DNA of 64,000 bases from Vibrio mexicanus (GCF_001012815.1 NZ_JYJP01000001.1:1-64000), one strand, 5' to 3'. Shown: positions 28,569-38,756, counted from the stretch's first letter. Made by a program: numbers and translations. The notes: generated from the sequence alone by a model not told the origin.

Positions 28569-28591
28569 AAAAGGCGCAAAAAGCGCCTTTT
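28569..28591 (-). terminator. Terminator after the CBM48 gene
   Basis: Stem AAAAGGCGC / GCGCCTTTT with a five-A loop, flanked by A and T runs. Lies 20 bp past the stop of the gene at 28612. Confidence 0.8.
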
Positions 28592-28611
28592 AAAAATCTA
28601 ACTAATCCAAC

Positions 28612-28911
28612 CTATGAATGGGTCGAAACCAGTCCATTGTCTTCACCAAAATCGTTGGGTCTGTACAAATCCGCTTGAGGATCGTTTTCCCACTTTTGAC
28701 CATCAACAAGGTAGCGAAATTCAAACTCGCTATCTTTTGGCAAACGAGTTTTAAACTTAAATGACTTAGTTTTCGCCACTTTTTTCATTTCCGTTGGTTG
28801 CCAATCTAAGAAATCGGCTACTAACGCAACTGAGTTTTCCGCTTGCGCTGCTGGTACTTCAAAGGTTACTTCGACCTCATTTTTTGTTTTAAAAAAGCGC
28901 TTATTAATCAT
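28612..28911 (-). CDS. CBM48/glycogen-binding-domain small protein
   Basis: About 99 residues made almost wholly of an early-set (AMPK-beta or isoamylase N-terminal) fold: VEVTFEVP, ADFLDWQPTEMKKV, FEFRYLVDG and WENDPQADLY. Single-domain forms are found next to diverse genes in Vibrio and their ligand is unproven, perhaps a glucan. GGAG six bases before ATG 28911 picks this start from three nearby ATGs. Cytoplasmic. Stands alone between terminator and a long upstream gap. Confidence 0.82.
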   Translation of the reverse strand: MINKRFFKTKNEVEVTFEVPAAQAENSVALVADFLDWQPTEMKKVAKTKSFKFKTRLPKDSEFEFRYLVDGQKWENDPQADLYRPNDFGEDNGLVSTHS

Positions 28912-29006
28912 CCTTAACTCCATATAAGACAGCAAATAATTTCATATTAACTAAACACCATAATAGGCAATTTATCACACAATACAACTGTGAATATGAT
29001 ATGGCG

Positions 29007-29636
29007 TTATAACGCCTTTATTTTAAGACGTGATGAAATATCGTACTGATAGATTGCTTGGGACTTTGGAGTCGACGATTTTGCTTGGTCAGTACCGTGT
29101 TCCAAAACGACGAGTTCAACTCGGCCATTTTGATAACGTAGCTCACTCACAGATACTCGGTCGCCCACAAAGGCGCTATCTTTGAGCACCATGCGCTGTC
29201 GATGATTATCGTATTCAAAGGTAGCTAAATAGTAAAACGCGCCGCTACCTTGATTGGAAACCACCAAGTACGAGGCATACTGTCTTGCCATGTCATCTGA
29301 CCCCATCGACACTAGCTTGTCCAAAGAAACGGTTACCGTGCCTCTTTCCGCCCCAGAGTCATAATTTCCTTGAGCACTTTGGCGTGAAGCATCGATCGAG
29401 TTTATAAAGGAGAACGCTTGAGTTTCAGGTACCGAAATAGTCCAAGGGTTGGGAGTCTTAATACCGAAGACCTCTTCCATGACCAAATTCGCAGAAGCTG
29501 CGGGAGCCTGCGGAAACTTAGCGAGAATTTCTTCATCACTTAACGAAAACCGATACAACCCAGCAACGATAACAATAACTAACAAGACAATCGGTATAAG
29601 CAAGATCAGTGGAATAGGAAGGCGTCGTTTTTTCAT
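29007..29636 (-). CDS. Single-span membrane protein of unknown function
   Basis: 209 residues: a short basic start, one membrane helix at about residues 8-28 and a periplasmic domain. No catalytic motif recognised. The region YYLATFEYDNHRQRMVLKD looks like a beta-rich fold. It keeps a normal composition and a complete frame. Monocistronic, on the minus strand. No family recognised. Confidence 0.7.
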   Translation of the reverse strand: MKKRRLPIPLILLIPIVLLVIVIVAGLYRFSLSDEEILAKFPQAPAASANLVMEEVFGIKTPNPWTISVPETQAFSFINSIDASRQSAQGNYDSGAERGTVTVSLDKLVSMGSDDMARQYASYLVVSNQGSGAFYYLATFEYDNHRQRMVLKDSAFVGDRVSVSELRYQNGRVELVVLEHGTDQAKSSTPKSQAIYQYDISSRLKIKAL

Positions 29637-29825
29637 GGAGTTAACTCAGTAAAGCTGGCGTGATAACGCGATAAGGACTTCCCCATACATTAACATAATC
29701 ACCGAACTGAATTTCAATAATCATTTCACCCAGTGAACTTGAATTTGCATTCAGCGAATATTCCATCGCCTAAGCCATAGGTTACCGTTATACTTCGGCC
29801 TTGTTTTTCATCAGGCAGACTCGCA

Positions 29826-30485
29826 ATGATATCTCGCTTACCAAATTGGGTTAAATACGGCGCATTCCTTCTCACTTTACTCGCGGGGATTGTAAACAGT
29901 GTCGGCCTTCTGAGTTTTCAGCATCAAGCGGTATCACATGTATCGGGGACTGCGACCTTGCTAGGCGTTAGCCTCACTGATTCACACTATGGAACAGTGC
30001 ATCTTTTGATGATCATGGTGAGCTTTCTTATGGGGGCGATCGTCAGCGGCTTCTTTATCGAAGGAACGGCGCTCAAACTCGGACGACACTATGGCGTCGC
30101 CCTATTATTTGAAGTATTGCTTCTTATCGGTGCTTGGTGGTTGCTACGAAACGATATTTCTGGAGGCCAATATCTTGCATCTATGGCCTGTGGACTTCAA
30201 AACGCGATGTTAACCACATTCAGTGGTGCGATTATTCGAACCACGCACATGACCGGAATCATCACAGATCTGGGCATCATGCTAGGTGCTAGGCTAAGGG
30301 GTAAACCGTTCGATAAAACAAAAGCGACTCTGTTCTTTTCTCTTCTAACCGGGTTCGTTCTGGGTGGTTCGATCGGCGCTGTCTGCTACGCAAACTTTGA
30401 AATCAATACCTTACTACTACCTGCCGCAATAGCCCTTCTTCTTGCCACATTTTATTGGGTCATCCAAGCAAGAGCATCTCAATAA
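29826..30485 (+). CDS. YoaK family (DUF1275) membrane protein
   Basis: 219 residues with about six membrane helices. GIVNSVGLLSFQHQAVSHVSG and ACGLQNAMLTTFSGAIIRTTHMTG are family hallmarks. Function unknown; members are predicted small-molecule transporters. ATG at 29826. Stands alone, with a 230-bp AT-rich gap after it containing repeated ATTCATG but no clear site. Confidence 0.85.
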   Translation: MISRLPNWVKYGAFLLTLLAGIVNSVGLLSFQHQAVSHVSGTATLLGVSLTDSHYGTVHLLMIMVSFLMGAIVSGFFIEGTALKLGRHYGVALLFEVLLLIGAWWLLRNDISGGQYLASMACGLQNAMLTTFSGAIIRTTHMTGIITDLGIMLGARLRGKPFDKTKATLFFSLLTGFVLGGSIGAVCYANFEINTLLLPAAIALLLATFYWVIQARASQ

Positions 30486-30715
30486 AAACATCGCAACAAT
30501 ATCGAAAACAACTTAACATTAATAATACAAAATTCTGTTTTATCTTTTTATTACAGAGTAACGTTATGCATATTTAAATGAATTTATTGAATAGTATTGC
30601 AATGAGTGCATCAAACAGTTATTCTTGCGGCATATTGAGTATTCATGACATTTTCATGCATACCTATGCCGGATAAAGCCGCTATTTTTTTGCGAATAGT
30701 TAAACGAGTAAAACA

Positions 30716-32085
30716 ATGCAAAACAACGCTCAATCAATTGAAAAGCCTAGTAATAAAGGCAACTTTTGGATGTTTCTCATCCCATCACTGATCGGTCTAT
30801 TTCTGTTTATGGCGCCAATTAGCTATAACGGAGACCTTACTATCCCTGTCGCAGTGCTAGCGAAATCAATTCAAGCCGTACTGGGTGATCACCTTGTGAG
30901 CATCGTAACGGTGATCATTGCATTTATGGCACTCGCGTCAGTGCTTACCAAACTGGCGAAACCTGCATTTATTGTTCAGTCACCATTCCTAAATGGTCTG
31001 TTCAACCCATCTCCGTTGTGGCTCGCAGTTCGAGTAATTGGTGGTATTTCGGTGGTGATGGCTTTCTTTCAAGTCGGTCCTGAGGCTATTTGGGAAGAGA
31101 ACACGGGCGGATTAGTACTCGAAGGCTTGTTACCAACACTATTCTCTGTGTTTATTTTCGCTGGCCTTCTTCTCCCACTACTACTTAACTTTGGCCTACT
31201 TGAGCTATTTGGCACGCTACTTAGTAAAATCATGCGCCCTGTATTCAATCTTCCAGGACGCAGTGCTATTGACTGTATGGCCTCTTGGTTAGGCGACGGC
31301 AGTGTCGGTATTTTGCTAACAAGTAAGCAGTACGAAAACAAGTTCTACACTCAGCGTGAAGCGGCGGTTGTTGGTACCACCTTCTCAGCTGTATCTATCA
31401 CGTTTAGTTTGGTTGTTATTGCGCAGGTGAATCTTGAGCACTTATTCCTGCCTTTCTACGGCGCTATCTGTCTAGCCGGTTTGGTTGCGGCAGTGATTAT
31501 TCCTCGCTTGCCACCACTTCGCATGAAGAAAGATACGTTTATTGATGGCACTAAACCTGCCGCAGACGCTGATGCCATTCCTGCAGGTCACTCAACGTTC
31601 TCGTGGGGTTTAGAGCAAGCGCTAGTTAAAGCGGGTAAAGTTAAATCGCTAAAATCTGTGTTTGGTGAAGGCGTTCGTAACGCAGTCGATATGGTGTTTG
31701 GCGTACTACCCGTTGTCATGGGCTTAGGTACCATTGCCTAGTCATTGCTGAGTACACATCGGTGTTTAGCATCTTAGGTCAGCCTTTCATTCCATTCCTA
31801 GAGCTACTGCAAATCCCTGAAGCGGCTGCAGCATCTAAAACGATTGTTGTCGGTTTTGCAGATATGTTCATCCCTGCGATTCTTGCGGCATCAATCGATA
31901 GCGAAATGACTCGTTTTGTTATCGCGGCAATGTCTGTTACTCAGCTGATTTACATGTCTGAGGTTGGTGCGCTGCTACTAGGTAGTAAGATCCCAGTGAA
32001 CATTTTCGAACTGTTCGCTATCTTCATCCTACGTACGCTAATCACACTGCCTGTAATCGCAGGTGTAGCGCACATGATCTTCTAA
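30716..32085 (+). CDS. YjiH-type nucleoside-recognition (Gate domain) membrane protein, frameshifted
   Basis: About 456 residues and ten or more membrane helices. The first frame ends at 31741 after GLGTIA; one missing base at 31737-31739 restores LVIAEYTSVFSILGQPF, continuing to LPVIAGVAHMIF. Gate motifs such as GRSAIDCMASWLGDGSVG and FADMFIPAILA are visible. Substrate unknown; the family is linked to nucleosides only by domain name. Followed by a strong terminator. Confidence 0.85.
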
Positions 32086-32130
32086 GTGATTGATATGACA
32101 TCAAGCGCTTATAATTAAATTTCGATAAAC

Positions 32131-32164
32131 AAAAGGCTTTGTACTAAGTACAAAGCCTTTTTTG
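32131..32164 (+). terminator. Strong rho-independent terminator
   Basis: 14-bp stem AAAAGGCTTTGTAC / GTACAAAGCCTTTT with a TAA loop, then a T run. Can also serve the minus-strand gene ending at 32190. Confidence 0.87.
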
Positions 32165-32189
32165 TCTTCAAGCTATTTGCCTTCTACAT

Positions 32190-33740
32190 CTAGAGAGGAT
32201 CCCCAAACTGATCTTGGGCAATGAGTACATTGTCGTCTGGATTATCACTCACTTCATCTGCAATCCAAGGGCTTAAGCAGTCACGATCCAATACGCAAGG
32301 GTCGGTCAAAGCATTCAAAAAGGCTTCCAGTTGGGCTCTTTCATTCCCATTGATATTGGTATTATTGAACAAAGAGGTACCGTCATTTTGCTCATCACGG
32401 AGTTTGTTCAGCGCGCTAAATGAATTGCCTCGAGCATCAGAATATAGCCTGTTGCATACCGTGACGTTCACAAACTGGGGCAAGTCACACAGCTCGTCAT
32501 TATCAAAGAAGTCATCAACGGTTCCACGAGGGTTATTATAGTGACGTAATACATCGTCTAGAGTCGCATATGCGCCAGCGTGGCCGTAAGGTGCCGTCGC
32601 TGCAACATTGAGCAAAGATGGCGTTCTGTAACGATAACGATCATCAGAGTCACCAGTGATCAGCTCGCACCCAAAGTCGTCATCGTCACCAACTCCTTGA
32701 CCCGGTCCTATTTGAGGAAAGCCAACCGTGTGCTGCTGGCCGTCGCTAAATAGTGTGCCGCTATGGCAGTTTACACATCCTGCGCCGCCTTCACTTGTCG
32801 CGGTAAAGAACAGCAATGCTCCCTCAATAGCAGCATCACTAAGCGCTTCAAGATCCCCTTCCAAATAATCTTGCCATGGCGAGTTAACAAACACCATTGA
32901 ACGTTGATATTCCCCCAGTGCGAGGGCGATATTATCGAAAGTGATGAGTGTTGATGCGCCAGCTGAACTATTAAAGGCCGTTTGGAACTCTGTCAGCCAC
33001 TGGTTGGTGGCGAGCTCTCCAAAACCTTCGCCAAAATCACCAATTCGAGCTGCTAAGTGATCGCGAATCGATTCATTCGTTTCACTCGATTCAAAGGTAG
33101 TATCTTTCATCTCTTCTACAGACGTAACAGGAAAGCGAGCTTGAGCAGTCACTAGGTTATTACCAGCATTACTATCTGCAACGCCAAAGCCTGAATCAGG
33201 TGTGCTGATCCCAGAGCCTGCGCCATTTTGCCCCGCTTCTTTTCCTAAGCTCTCAACTCGAGAATCCCAAAACAGACTGGTATCCCACAAAGCGACATTA
33301 AACACTGTTGGGCTGTTTCTCGGTACGTCTGGCAGTTCATCGCCATCGACACGCCCTTGACCCATCACCTCCGGCTGAACAGCATTCACGCCAACAGGTA
33401 GACTCAAAGCGTCAGCACCGCCCAACGTTGGATGATGACAGCTTGCACATGCGACATCTTGGTCACCACTCAGACTTTTACTAAAAAACAGTTTCTTGCC
33501 CAGCTGTGGTAATGGATCGTTGATATCGGGGATTGTTCGATTTGCGGTTGGGTCGGTGTTTAAATTGAAGTTGGCAATGATTAACTCAAGTTCCGACTCT
33601 GATTGAGTCTGCTGATTTCCTGCATTCGCATCGGTAGTCGCGCCAGAGCCATCTCCGTCGCCACCACCACAGCCAGTTACAATAAGCGCAGAACATACTG
33701 CAGCTAACCATACTCGCGTATTTTTGCTTGAGATAAACAT
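32190..33740 (-). CDS. Di-haem cytochrome c peroxidase/MauG-like lipoprotein
   Basis: 516 residues. Lipobox VTGC near residue 24 followed by a Gly/Asp-rich linker, so it is anchored to a membrane on the periplasmic side. Haem sites CASCH at about residue 100 and CVNCH at about 320. A distal Met or Tyr typical of peroxidases is not certain, so it may be MauG-like. MFISSKN at 33740 with AGGGA upstream fits the signal peptide better than 33818. Divergent from a two-component system at 33898. Substrate unknown. Confidence 0.85.
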   Translation of the reverse strand: MFISSKNTRVWLAAVCSALIVTGCGGGDGDGSGATTDANAGNQQTQSESELELIIANFNLNTDPTANRTIPDINDPLPQLGKKLFFSKSLSGDQDVACASCHHPTLGGADALSLPVGVNAVQPEVMGQGRVDGDELPDVPRNSPTVFNVALWDTSLFWDSRVESLGKEAGQNGAGSGISTPDSGFGVADSNAGNNLVTAQARFPVTSVEEMKDTTFESSETNESIRDHLAARIGDFGEGFGELATNQWLTEFQTAFNSSAGASTLITFDNIALALGEYQRSMVFVNSPWQDYLEGDLEALSDAAIEGALLFFTATSEGGAGCVNCHSGTLFSDGQQHTVGFPQIGPGQGVGDDDDFGCELITGDSDDRYRYRTPSLLNVAATAPYGHAGAYATLDDVLRHYNNPRGTVDDFFDNDELCDLPQFVNVTVCNRLYSDARGNSFSALNKLRDEQNDGTSLFNNTNINGNERAQLEAFLNALTDPCVLDRDCLSPWIADEVSDNPDDNVLIAQDQFGDPL

Positions 33741-33897
33741 ATCATTCCCTTGTTTATTGGCAGTTACTACAAGGCTAAACAACGAAAGTGCACATCTTGA
33801 GCAAGAAATGTGGATCAATTGTGCAAGTTTATCGAGATAGGTTCGCTTCTGAACGAAACAGCATATACTCTCTATGCGTCAAGATGTTGGAGTGGAT

Positions 33898-35365
33898 ATG
33901 TCGCTGTTTTTACGCTTATGGATGAGTTTTCTAGTCACACTAGGAGCGGTGCTACTGCTGCTCTATGTAGCGATTCAATGGAGCTTCGATCGAGGCCTGA
34001 TACGCTACATCAACGAGCGTGAAGCAGTTACCTATCAGATACTTGCAAATAACATCGCGACATTTCACGAAATCAATGGGGATATCTCTCTACTCAAGCA
34101 GAGTTACTACTGGCGCAAAGCTATTTTTCTCTCTCAAGGAGGGAGCTACTTACCCCTGAAACGATGAAAAACTGGATCGCGGAGAAAGGCTCAGATACGA
34201 ATAAGAAGCGCAGGCCTCCGACAAAATTTGATAAATCCGGTGAAAATCGCCCCTCTCAACCTAGCCAGGCCGCCGCCCGCCACCGCAAGATCACGCGCCA
34301 GTGTCTTTGCTCGACACCAATTTCGCGTCGATAAAAGGCCCATACAGAGAAGACTTCCGTACTTTGCCCATCATCGTCGATGGCACTACGATAGCCTACT
34401 TAGCTTGGCCGCCATCAAGAACACCAACAGCATCTTACGACATTGCATTTGCCGAAGGCCAAAAGTACGCGTTTATTTACATTGCAATGATTGCTTTGAG
34501 TTTTGGTGCCATTGCCGCGTACTTTTTCTCACGTGCATTCATTAAGCCTGTCACTCGCATCACCAAAACGGCAGGCCAAATTGCCAAGGGTAATTATGCT
34601 GCTCGCTCGAATGTGGCGGGCAATACAGAAATCGCTAAGCTGGCTGCAGACATCAACACGCTGGCGGTCACGTTAGAAGCCGCGGAGAGTGCAAGACGAG
34701 ATTGGTTAGCCAGTACCGCTCATGAACTCAGAACGCCGCTGTCTGTAATCAAAGGTGAGTTTGAAGCCATCTTAGATGGCATTCGGCCGGCAAACTCGAA
34801 AACACTCGCCTCAATAGAAGAAGAGATCTTCCATCTTCAAAAGTTAATTGAAGACTTGTATGAACTCACAAATGCAGACATTGGCGCTTATCGCTATCAA
34901 ATGGCGCCGTTTGATTTAAGTGAGTTGCTTGAAGAGACGTGTCAGAAGAAGTCCCATCAAATGGCGCAGTTAGGGTTCAGCTTAAACTGGCATATTGAAA
35001 AGCCCGCTTTGTACATTGACGGCGACGATACACGTATCAAGCAGCTCATCGAAAACCTATTGAGCAACAGCGAAAAATACACCGATAGCCCTGGTGAGGT
35101 ATCTGTCACGCTTGATGCAAATGAGCAACAAGTCACCCTCATTTTTGAAGACACTGCGCCAAGTGTGCCGGATGCTGCTTTACCGAGGTTGTTTGAAAAG
35201 CTCCACCGCGTTGAGAGCTCAAGAAACCGAAGCAAGGGCGGGTCAGGACTTGGCTTAGCCATTGTGAAAAAAATTGTCGAGCCCCATGCTGGAGAGATCA
35301 CCGCATCGCACTCTTCGCTTGGCGGCCTAATGCTTGTGGTGACATTGCCACGCTATATCGATTAA
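33898..35365 (+). pseudogene. BaeS-like sensor histidine kinase, two frameshifts
   Basis: Membrane sensor kinase. N-terminal helix MSLFLRLWMSFLVTLGAVL, periplasmic part, a second helix near 34480-34530, HAMP, phosphoacceptor STAHELRTPL, N-box NLLSNSEKY and G-box GGSGLGLAIVKK. The frame breaks twice: one C missing at 34153-34156, then one base missing about 34270-34284. The middle frame has the Pro/Gln-rich SQPSQAA stretch. GGAG before ATG 33898 picks the start. Sits directly before its response regulator, which is also damaged. Confidence 0.82.
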
Positions 35366-35376
35366 AGGAACACACC

Positions 35377-36062
35377 ATGCCACATATTCTCATCGTAGAA
35401 GATGAACCTAAGCTATCTCAGCTACTTAGTGATTACTTGGTCCAAGCGGGGCATGAGGCCACACAGCAGTTTGATGGTGAGCATACCGTAAAATGGGTCG
35501 AGTAAAATCAACCGGATCTGATCCTTCTCGATCTCATGCTGCCCGTTAAAGACGGCCTAACCATATGCCGAGAAATCCGCGCCACTAATGACGTGCCGAT
35601 CATAATGATCACCGCAAAAATTGAAGAGATAGATCGACTACTTGGCCTTGAGCTCGGTGCTGATGACTATATTTGTAAACCTTTCTCGCCGAGAGAAGTC
35701 GTGGCAAGAGTCAAAACGGTCTTTCGTCGTACCCTACACGCCAACAAGGGTGAGCAGGATTTGTATTCCGCACCAAAACCCGTACTTGAATTAGACAAAG
35801 AGCGCCTTGTTGCAACGTTTAAACAGCAAGAAATTGAGCTTACCGCTATCGAGTTCAACTTACTCAACCAACTGGCAAGCAAACCTGGCGGGTATTCTCA
35901 CGTCAGCAGCTCATCGATCATATCTACGAAGATCATCGCGTCGTAAGTGAAAGAACTGTTGATAGCCACATCAAGAAACTTAGAAAAAAGCTCAATGCTG
36001 TTAATAACGACAAAGATGTTGTGCAATCTGTCTACAGCGTAGGTTACAAGCTGCTATTTTGA
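35377..36062 (+). pseudogene. OmpR/BaeR-like response regulator with nonsense codon and frameshift
   Basis: Receiver domain begins MPHILIVEDEPKLSQLL; phospho-Asp lies in LLDLMLP, and the KPF motif follows. TAA at 35503-35505 is an in-frame stop at codon 43, where CAA (Gln) would fit. A missing C near 35887-35892 shifts the winged-helix domain; the other frame reads [20 protein letters not shown] and on to SVYSVGYKLLF. Two lesions here and two in the partner kinase make this the most likely truly inactive pair. Confidence 0.85.
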
Positions 36063-36183
36063 TGTCAAAAGGAAGTTTAAAGAAGACTAACTCGCACTAA
36101 CCTTCTCTGAAAAACGGGCTTCAGACTCTAAGTGGCAAATGTCTAGAGTCTGTTTTGGACGTCAGAGCAACAAAATAGCGACG

Positions 36184-36214
36184 AGCCTTTGTATTGATTA
36201 CAAAGGCTTTTTTG
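36184..36214 (+). terminator. Terminator after the two-component pair
   Basis: Stem AGCCTTTGTA / TACAAAGGCT with a five-base loop and a T run. Located 120 bp past the regulator stop. Confidence 0.75.
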
Positions 36215-36336
36215 TTGTTAACACTATGGCATCTGGATAAAAAGTGATATCTTCGTTCAAATTTTCATCACTCCAACGTATAATTACATTTATATCAATA
36301 ATAAAAACAAAGCCTTTTTTATAGGAAACGCTGTAT

Positions 36337-36804
36337 ATGAAATGGATTTTGCTCTGTCTTTCTTGTTTGTTTGCCCCCACTCTGGTCGCCGCAGAACTGG
36401 TCGTTCGATTTGCTGACGAAAGTCACAAGAGTGTCTCTTTGAAGACAATCGAATCGACACTGCCACTGGACTCATTCACCACTCATCTACCTTGGTTAGA
36501 TGGGCCTCACACCTTTTCTGGTGTGAAGGTAACGGATCTACTTGATTATCTTGGTGTCTCTGATGTCGCGTCCGTCTCGTTTGTCGCCCTTAACGACTAT
36601 GCTTCATCCACTCAAATCAAAGATATTTTGGATTACGAGCCGATTATTGCCTATCACCTGAATGGCAAGAAAATGAAGGTTCGAAATAAAGGCCCGTTTT
36701 GGCTGGTCTTCAATCTGGATAAACATCCTGAAATCGACAACCAAATCTATTACACGCAGATGGTTTGGCAAATAGACGAAGTACTGATCCACGAAGCACC
36801 ATGA
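36337..36804 (+). CDS. Periplasmic molybdopterin-fold (SUOX-like) protein
   Basis: 155 residues with a signal peptide (cleavage near VAA-ELVV). FSGVKVTDLLDYLGV, ALNDYASSTQIKDIL and AYHLNGKKMKVRNKGPFWLVF follow the oxidoreductase molybdopterin-binding domain, but it is too short for the full enzyme and has no conserved Cys for cofactor. Probably a sensor or binding protein. Overlaps the next GGDEF gene by four bases (ATGA), so the two are translated together. AGGAA precedes the start. Confidence 0.75.
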   Translation: MKWILLCLSCLFAPTLVAAELVVRFADESHKSVSLKTIESTLPLDSFTTHLPWLDGPHTFSGVKVTDLLDYLGVSDVASVSFVALNDYASSTQIKDILDYEPIIAYHLNGKKMKVRNKGPFWLVFNLDKHPEIDNQIYYTQMVWQIDEVLIHEAP

Positions 36805-37922
36805 TAAGAAGCAAAAAAACCCACGCTTTAAGCCCAACGATTATTCGCACGAAACGTTTACTCATCGTGCTTTCTGTACTGCTTATATGCGCCAATATTT
36901 TCTATCTTACCGAGACGCGTAAGCTAGCTAAGTCATACAACGAGCAGCGAAATCAAGCCACTTGGTTTCTCTTTCAGTTAACTAAAGAGTTTTCTGAATT
37001 AGTTGCTATCGCCCCTTTTTCGATGAACGATGAAGAGAGCCTAGAAGAGACCAAACTCAAATACGAGCTCACTTGGAGTCGATTCGACCTGATTCTTAAC
37101 AGCCACGAAGCCGACAACTTTCTGGAAACGGAAGGTGCAAGAGAGTTTTTTACCCAGCTGTTTATTGAGTTTCAACAAAGTGAGCAGCTGCTACTCGGTT
37201 TGAAAAACCCAGACGACGCCTTGAATTATACCCGTTACACCATGGCGCTTTACGACGACATGATCCAGTACGTCAACAGCAACTTCCGCATCCAAAGTCC
37301 GCTTTATCAGAAGCAAGCTGAGCAAGCGCAATGGCTAAACTATGTGCAGTATATGCTGATGATCTTTCTGTTTCTGTGCATGTTGCTCGTCACTTACATA
37401 TTGCATAAAGAAGCGATATATAATCGGCAATTGGCCTTCACCGACCCGTTAACCGGTATTGGTAACCGACTGGCGATGTTTCACAGCCTGACTAAACTGC
37501 AAAAGCACAATGAGCCTTTTACTCTCATGTTGCTTGATCTTAATGGTTTCAAACCGATCAATGACCAATTCGGCCATCAGGCGGGAGACACCGTTTTAGT
37601 CGCTATTTCTCGAAGACTGTCTCGCGAGATCTCGGGCTACTCTTACGATATCTATCGTATTGGCGGAGATGAGTTCGCAATTATTCTGCATACTGTCGAG
37701 AATAACGCCATCATTAGTGTTGAGCATCAGATCTTCCGATCGTTCAAACGTGGAATCAGCCTGTCAGAGACCAACGTACAGTCCATTTCTACAAGTATTG
37801 GTCACAGCGTATTTCCAGATGAAGCGGAAACCATCAATGAACTTATCGCGTGCGCAGATATGAAGATGTACCAAATGAAACATTCTCGCGAGCAACGTCT
37901 AAGTAATGGTGTCGTGAATTGA
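36801..37922 (+). CDS. Membrane diguanylate cyclase (GGDEF)
   Basis: 373 residues: N-terminal helix about 20-42, periplasmic sensor about 43-190, second helix (YMLMIFLFLCMLLVTYIL), and a GGDEF domain with intact YRIGGDEFAIIL near residue 287. The signature is consistent with an active cyclase. Starts at ATG 36801 inside the preceding gene's end. Likely senses periplasmic input, perhaps through the SUOX-like neighbour. Resembles V. cholerae CdgA by place, from memory. Confidence 0.88.
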   Translation: MIRSKKTHALSPTIIRTKRLLIVLSVLLICANIFYLTETRKLAKSYNEQRNQATWFLFQLTKEFSELVAIAPFSMNDEESLEETKLKYELTWSRFDLILNSHEADNFLETEGAREFFTQLFIEFQQSEQLLLGLKNPDDALNYTRYTMALYDDMIQYVNSNFRIQSPLYQKQAEQAQWLNYVQYMLMIFLFLCMLLVTYILHKEAIYNRQLAFTDPLTGIGNRLAMFHSLTKLQKHNEPFTLMLLDLNGFKPINDQFGHQAGDTVLVAISRRLSREISGYSYDIYRIGGDEFAIILHTVENNAIISVEHQIFRSFKRGISLSETNVQSISTSIGHSVFPDEAETINELIACADMKMYQMKHSREQRLSNGVVN

Positions 37923-37979
37923 TCTAACTAGCGATATACTCGTAGAACCAAGGGTAACTTTCAACGTCGAGGATTGAGT

Positions 37980-38585
37980 TTGGATAAGCTAATTGCTGAC
38001 ATCAAAGCAGTTGTGTTTGATCTCGATAATACGCTAGTATCATCGGACATGGACTTTCAAGCGTTAAGGCAACAAATGGGTTGTCCGCCTCAATACGATT
38101 TACTCACCTTTATCGATGAGATTGATTGTCCAATCCAAACTCAGGCTGCCCACCAGCAGGTCATCGACCATGAAATGTCGGACGCTAAGTCCTCTGAACC
38201 TATGCCAGGTTGTATCGAGTTCCTTAAGTACTTGTGTCAAGAAAATCTTCAGACGGCGATCGTCACGAGAAATTGTGAACCCGCAACAGCGCTGAAGTTG
38301 GAACACAACAATATCACCATAGAGCACGTCATTAGCCGCGAACATTATCCACCTAAGCCTGACCCAACATCTTTGTTGGCGTTGGCTGAACAGTGGGATT
38401 ACCCGTGTAAACACATTCTATACGTCGGTGATTACATTTATGACCTTCAAGCGGCCGACAACGCAGGAATGCCGTCTTGTCTGATGACACATGGACGAGA
38501 CCTCGATTTTGCCGATATGGCCACCATCGCTCTTCCGCACTTGACCGATCTTCACCAACTTTTTATTCGCCATTTCAACAATTAA
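37980..38585 (+). CDS. HAD-superfamily hydrolase
   Basis: About 201 residues. Motif I VVFDLDNTLVSS, motif II near IVTRN, motif III KPDPTS and motif IV GDYIYDLQAA are all present, giving a phosphoglycolate-phosphatase-like phosphatase with a small helical cap. GAGGA six bases before TTG 37980 suggests that start; a TTG at 37974 is also in frame. Cytoplasmic; substrate unknown. Confidence 0.85.
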   Translation: MDKLIADIKAVVFDLDNTLVSSDMDFQALRQQMGCPPQYDLLTFIDEIDCPIQTQAAHQQVIDHEMSDAKSSEPMPGCIEFLKYLCQENLQTAIVTRNCEPATALKLEHNNITIEHVISREHYPPKPDPTSLLALAEQWDYPCKHILYVGDYIYDLQAADNAGMPSCLMTHGRDLDFADMATIALPHLTDLHQLFIRHFNN

Positions 38586-38643
38586 AGCTTGTCGTCATGC
38601 GCTATATTGCGTTAGGCTAAAAATTCACCATTCAAGGATCGTT

Positions 38644-38700
38644 ATGCGAATTTTAAATCTTAACCTCTGGCTTCTTCTCTCTATACCCTGTAGCCGGTAG
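38644..38700 (+). CDS. Leucine-rich leader peptide
   Basis: 18 codons, MRILNLNLWLLLSIPCSR, with six Leu including CTT CTT CTC in a row. AAGGA five bases before the ATG is a good ribosome site. Followed at once by competing hairpins and the EamA transporter. Layout fits a transcription or translation attenuator responding to Leu charging. Too short for a gene finder. It could also be chance, hence the moderate confidence. Confidence 0.55.
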   Translation: MRILNLNLWLLLSIPCSR

Positions 38701-38756
38701 GTATTCGCACATCCTTAGGCTACGAGATTCGTAGCCAAGGCCCCTGTCTCGTAGCC
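38690..38756 (+). promoter_or_regulatory. Competing hairpins: candidate attenuator
   Basis: GTAGCC occurs at 38690, 38731 and 38751. GGCTACGAG at 38718-38726 can pair with the first copy (6 bp, overlapping the leader stop), with CGTAGCC at 38730-38736 (7 bp) or with CTCGTAGCC at 38748-38756 (9 bp). The three pairings exclude each other, as in attenuators. No strong T tract follows, so a translational or Rho-linked mechanism is possible. Confidence 0.5.

Noticed and set aside
34228..34545. A 105-codon ORF on the plus strand
   Set aside because: It is a third reading frame across the broken kinase; the kinase frames on both sides carry recognisable domains.
38690..38756. A simple rho-independent terminator in the leader
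   Set aside because: The strongest hairpin is followed by ATTTCTT and not by a T run; kept only as a candidate attenuator.
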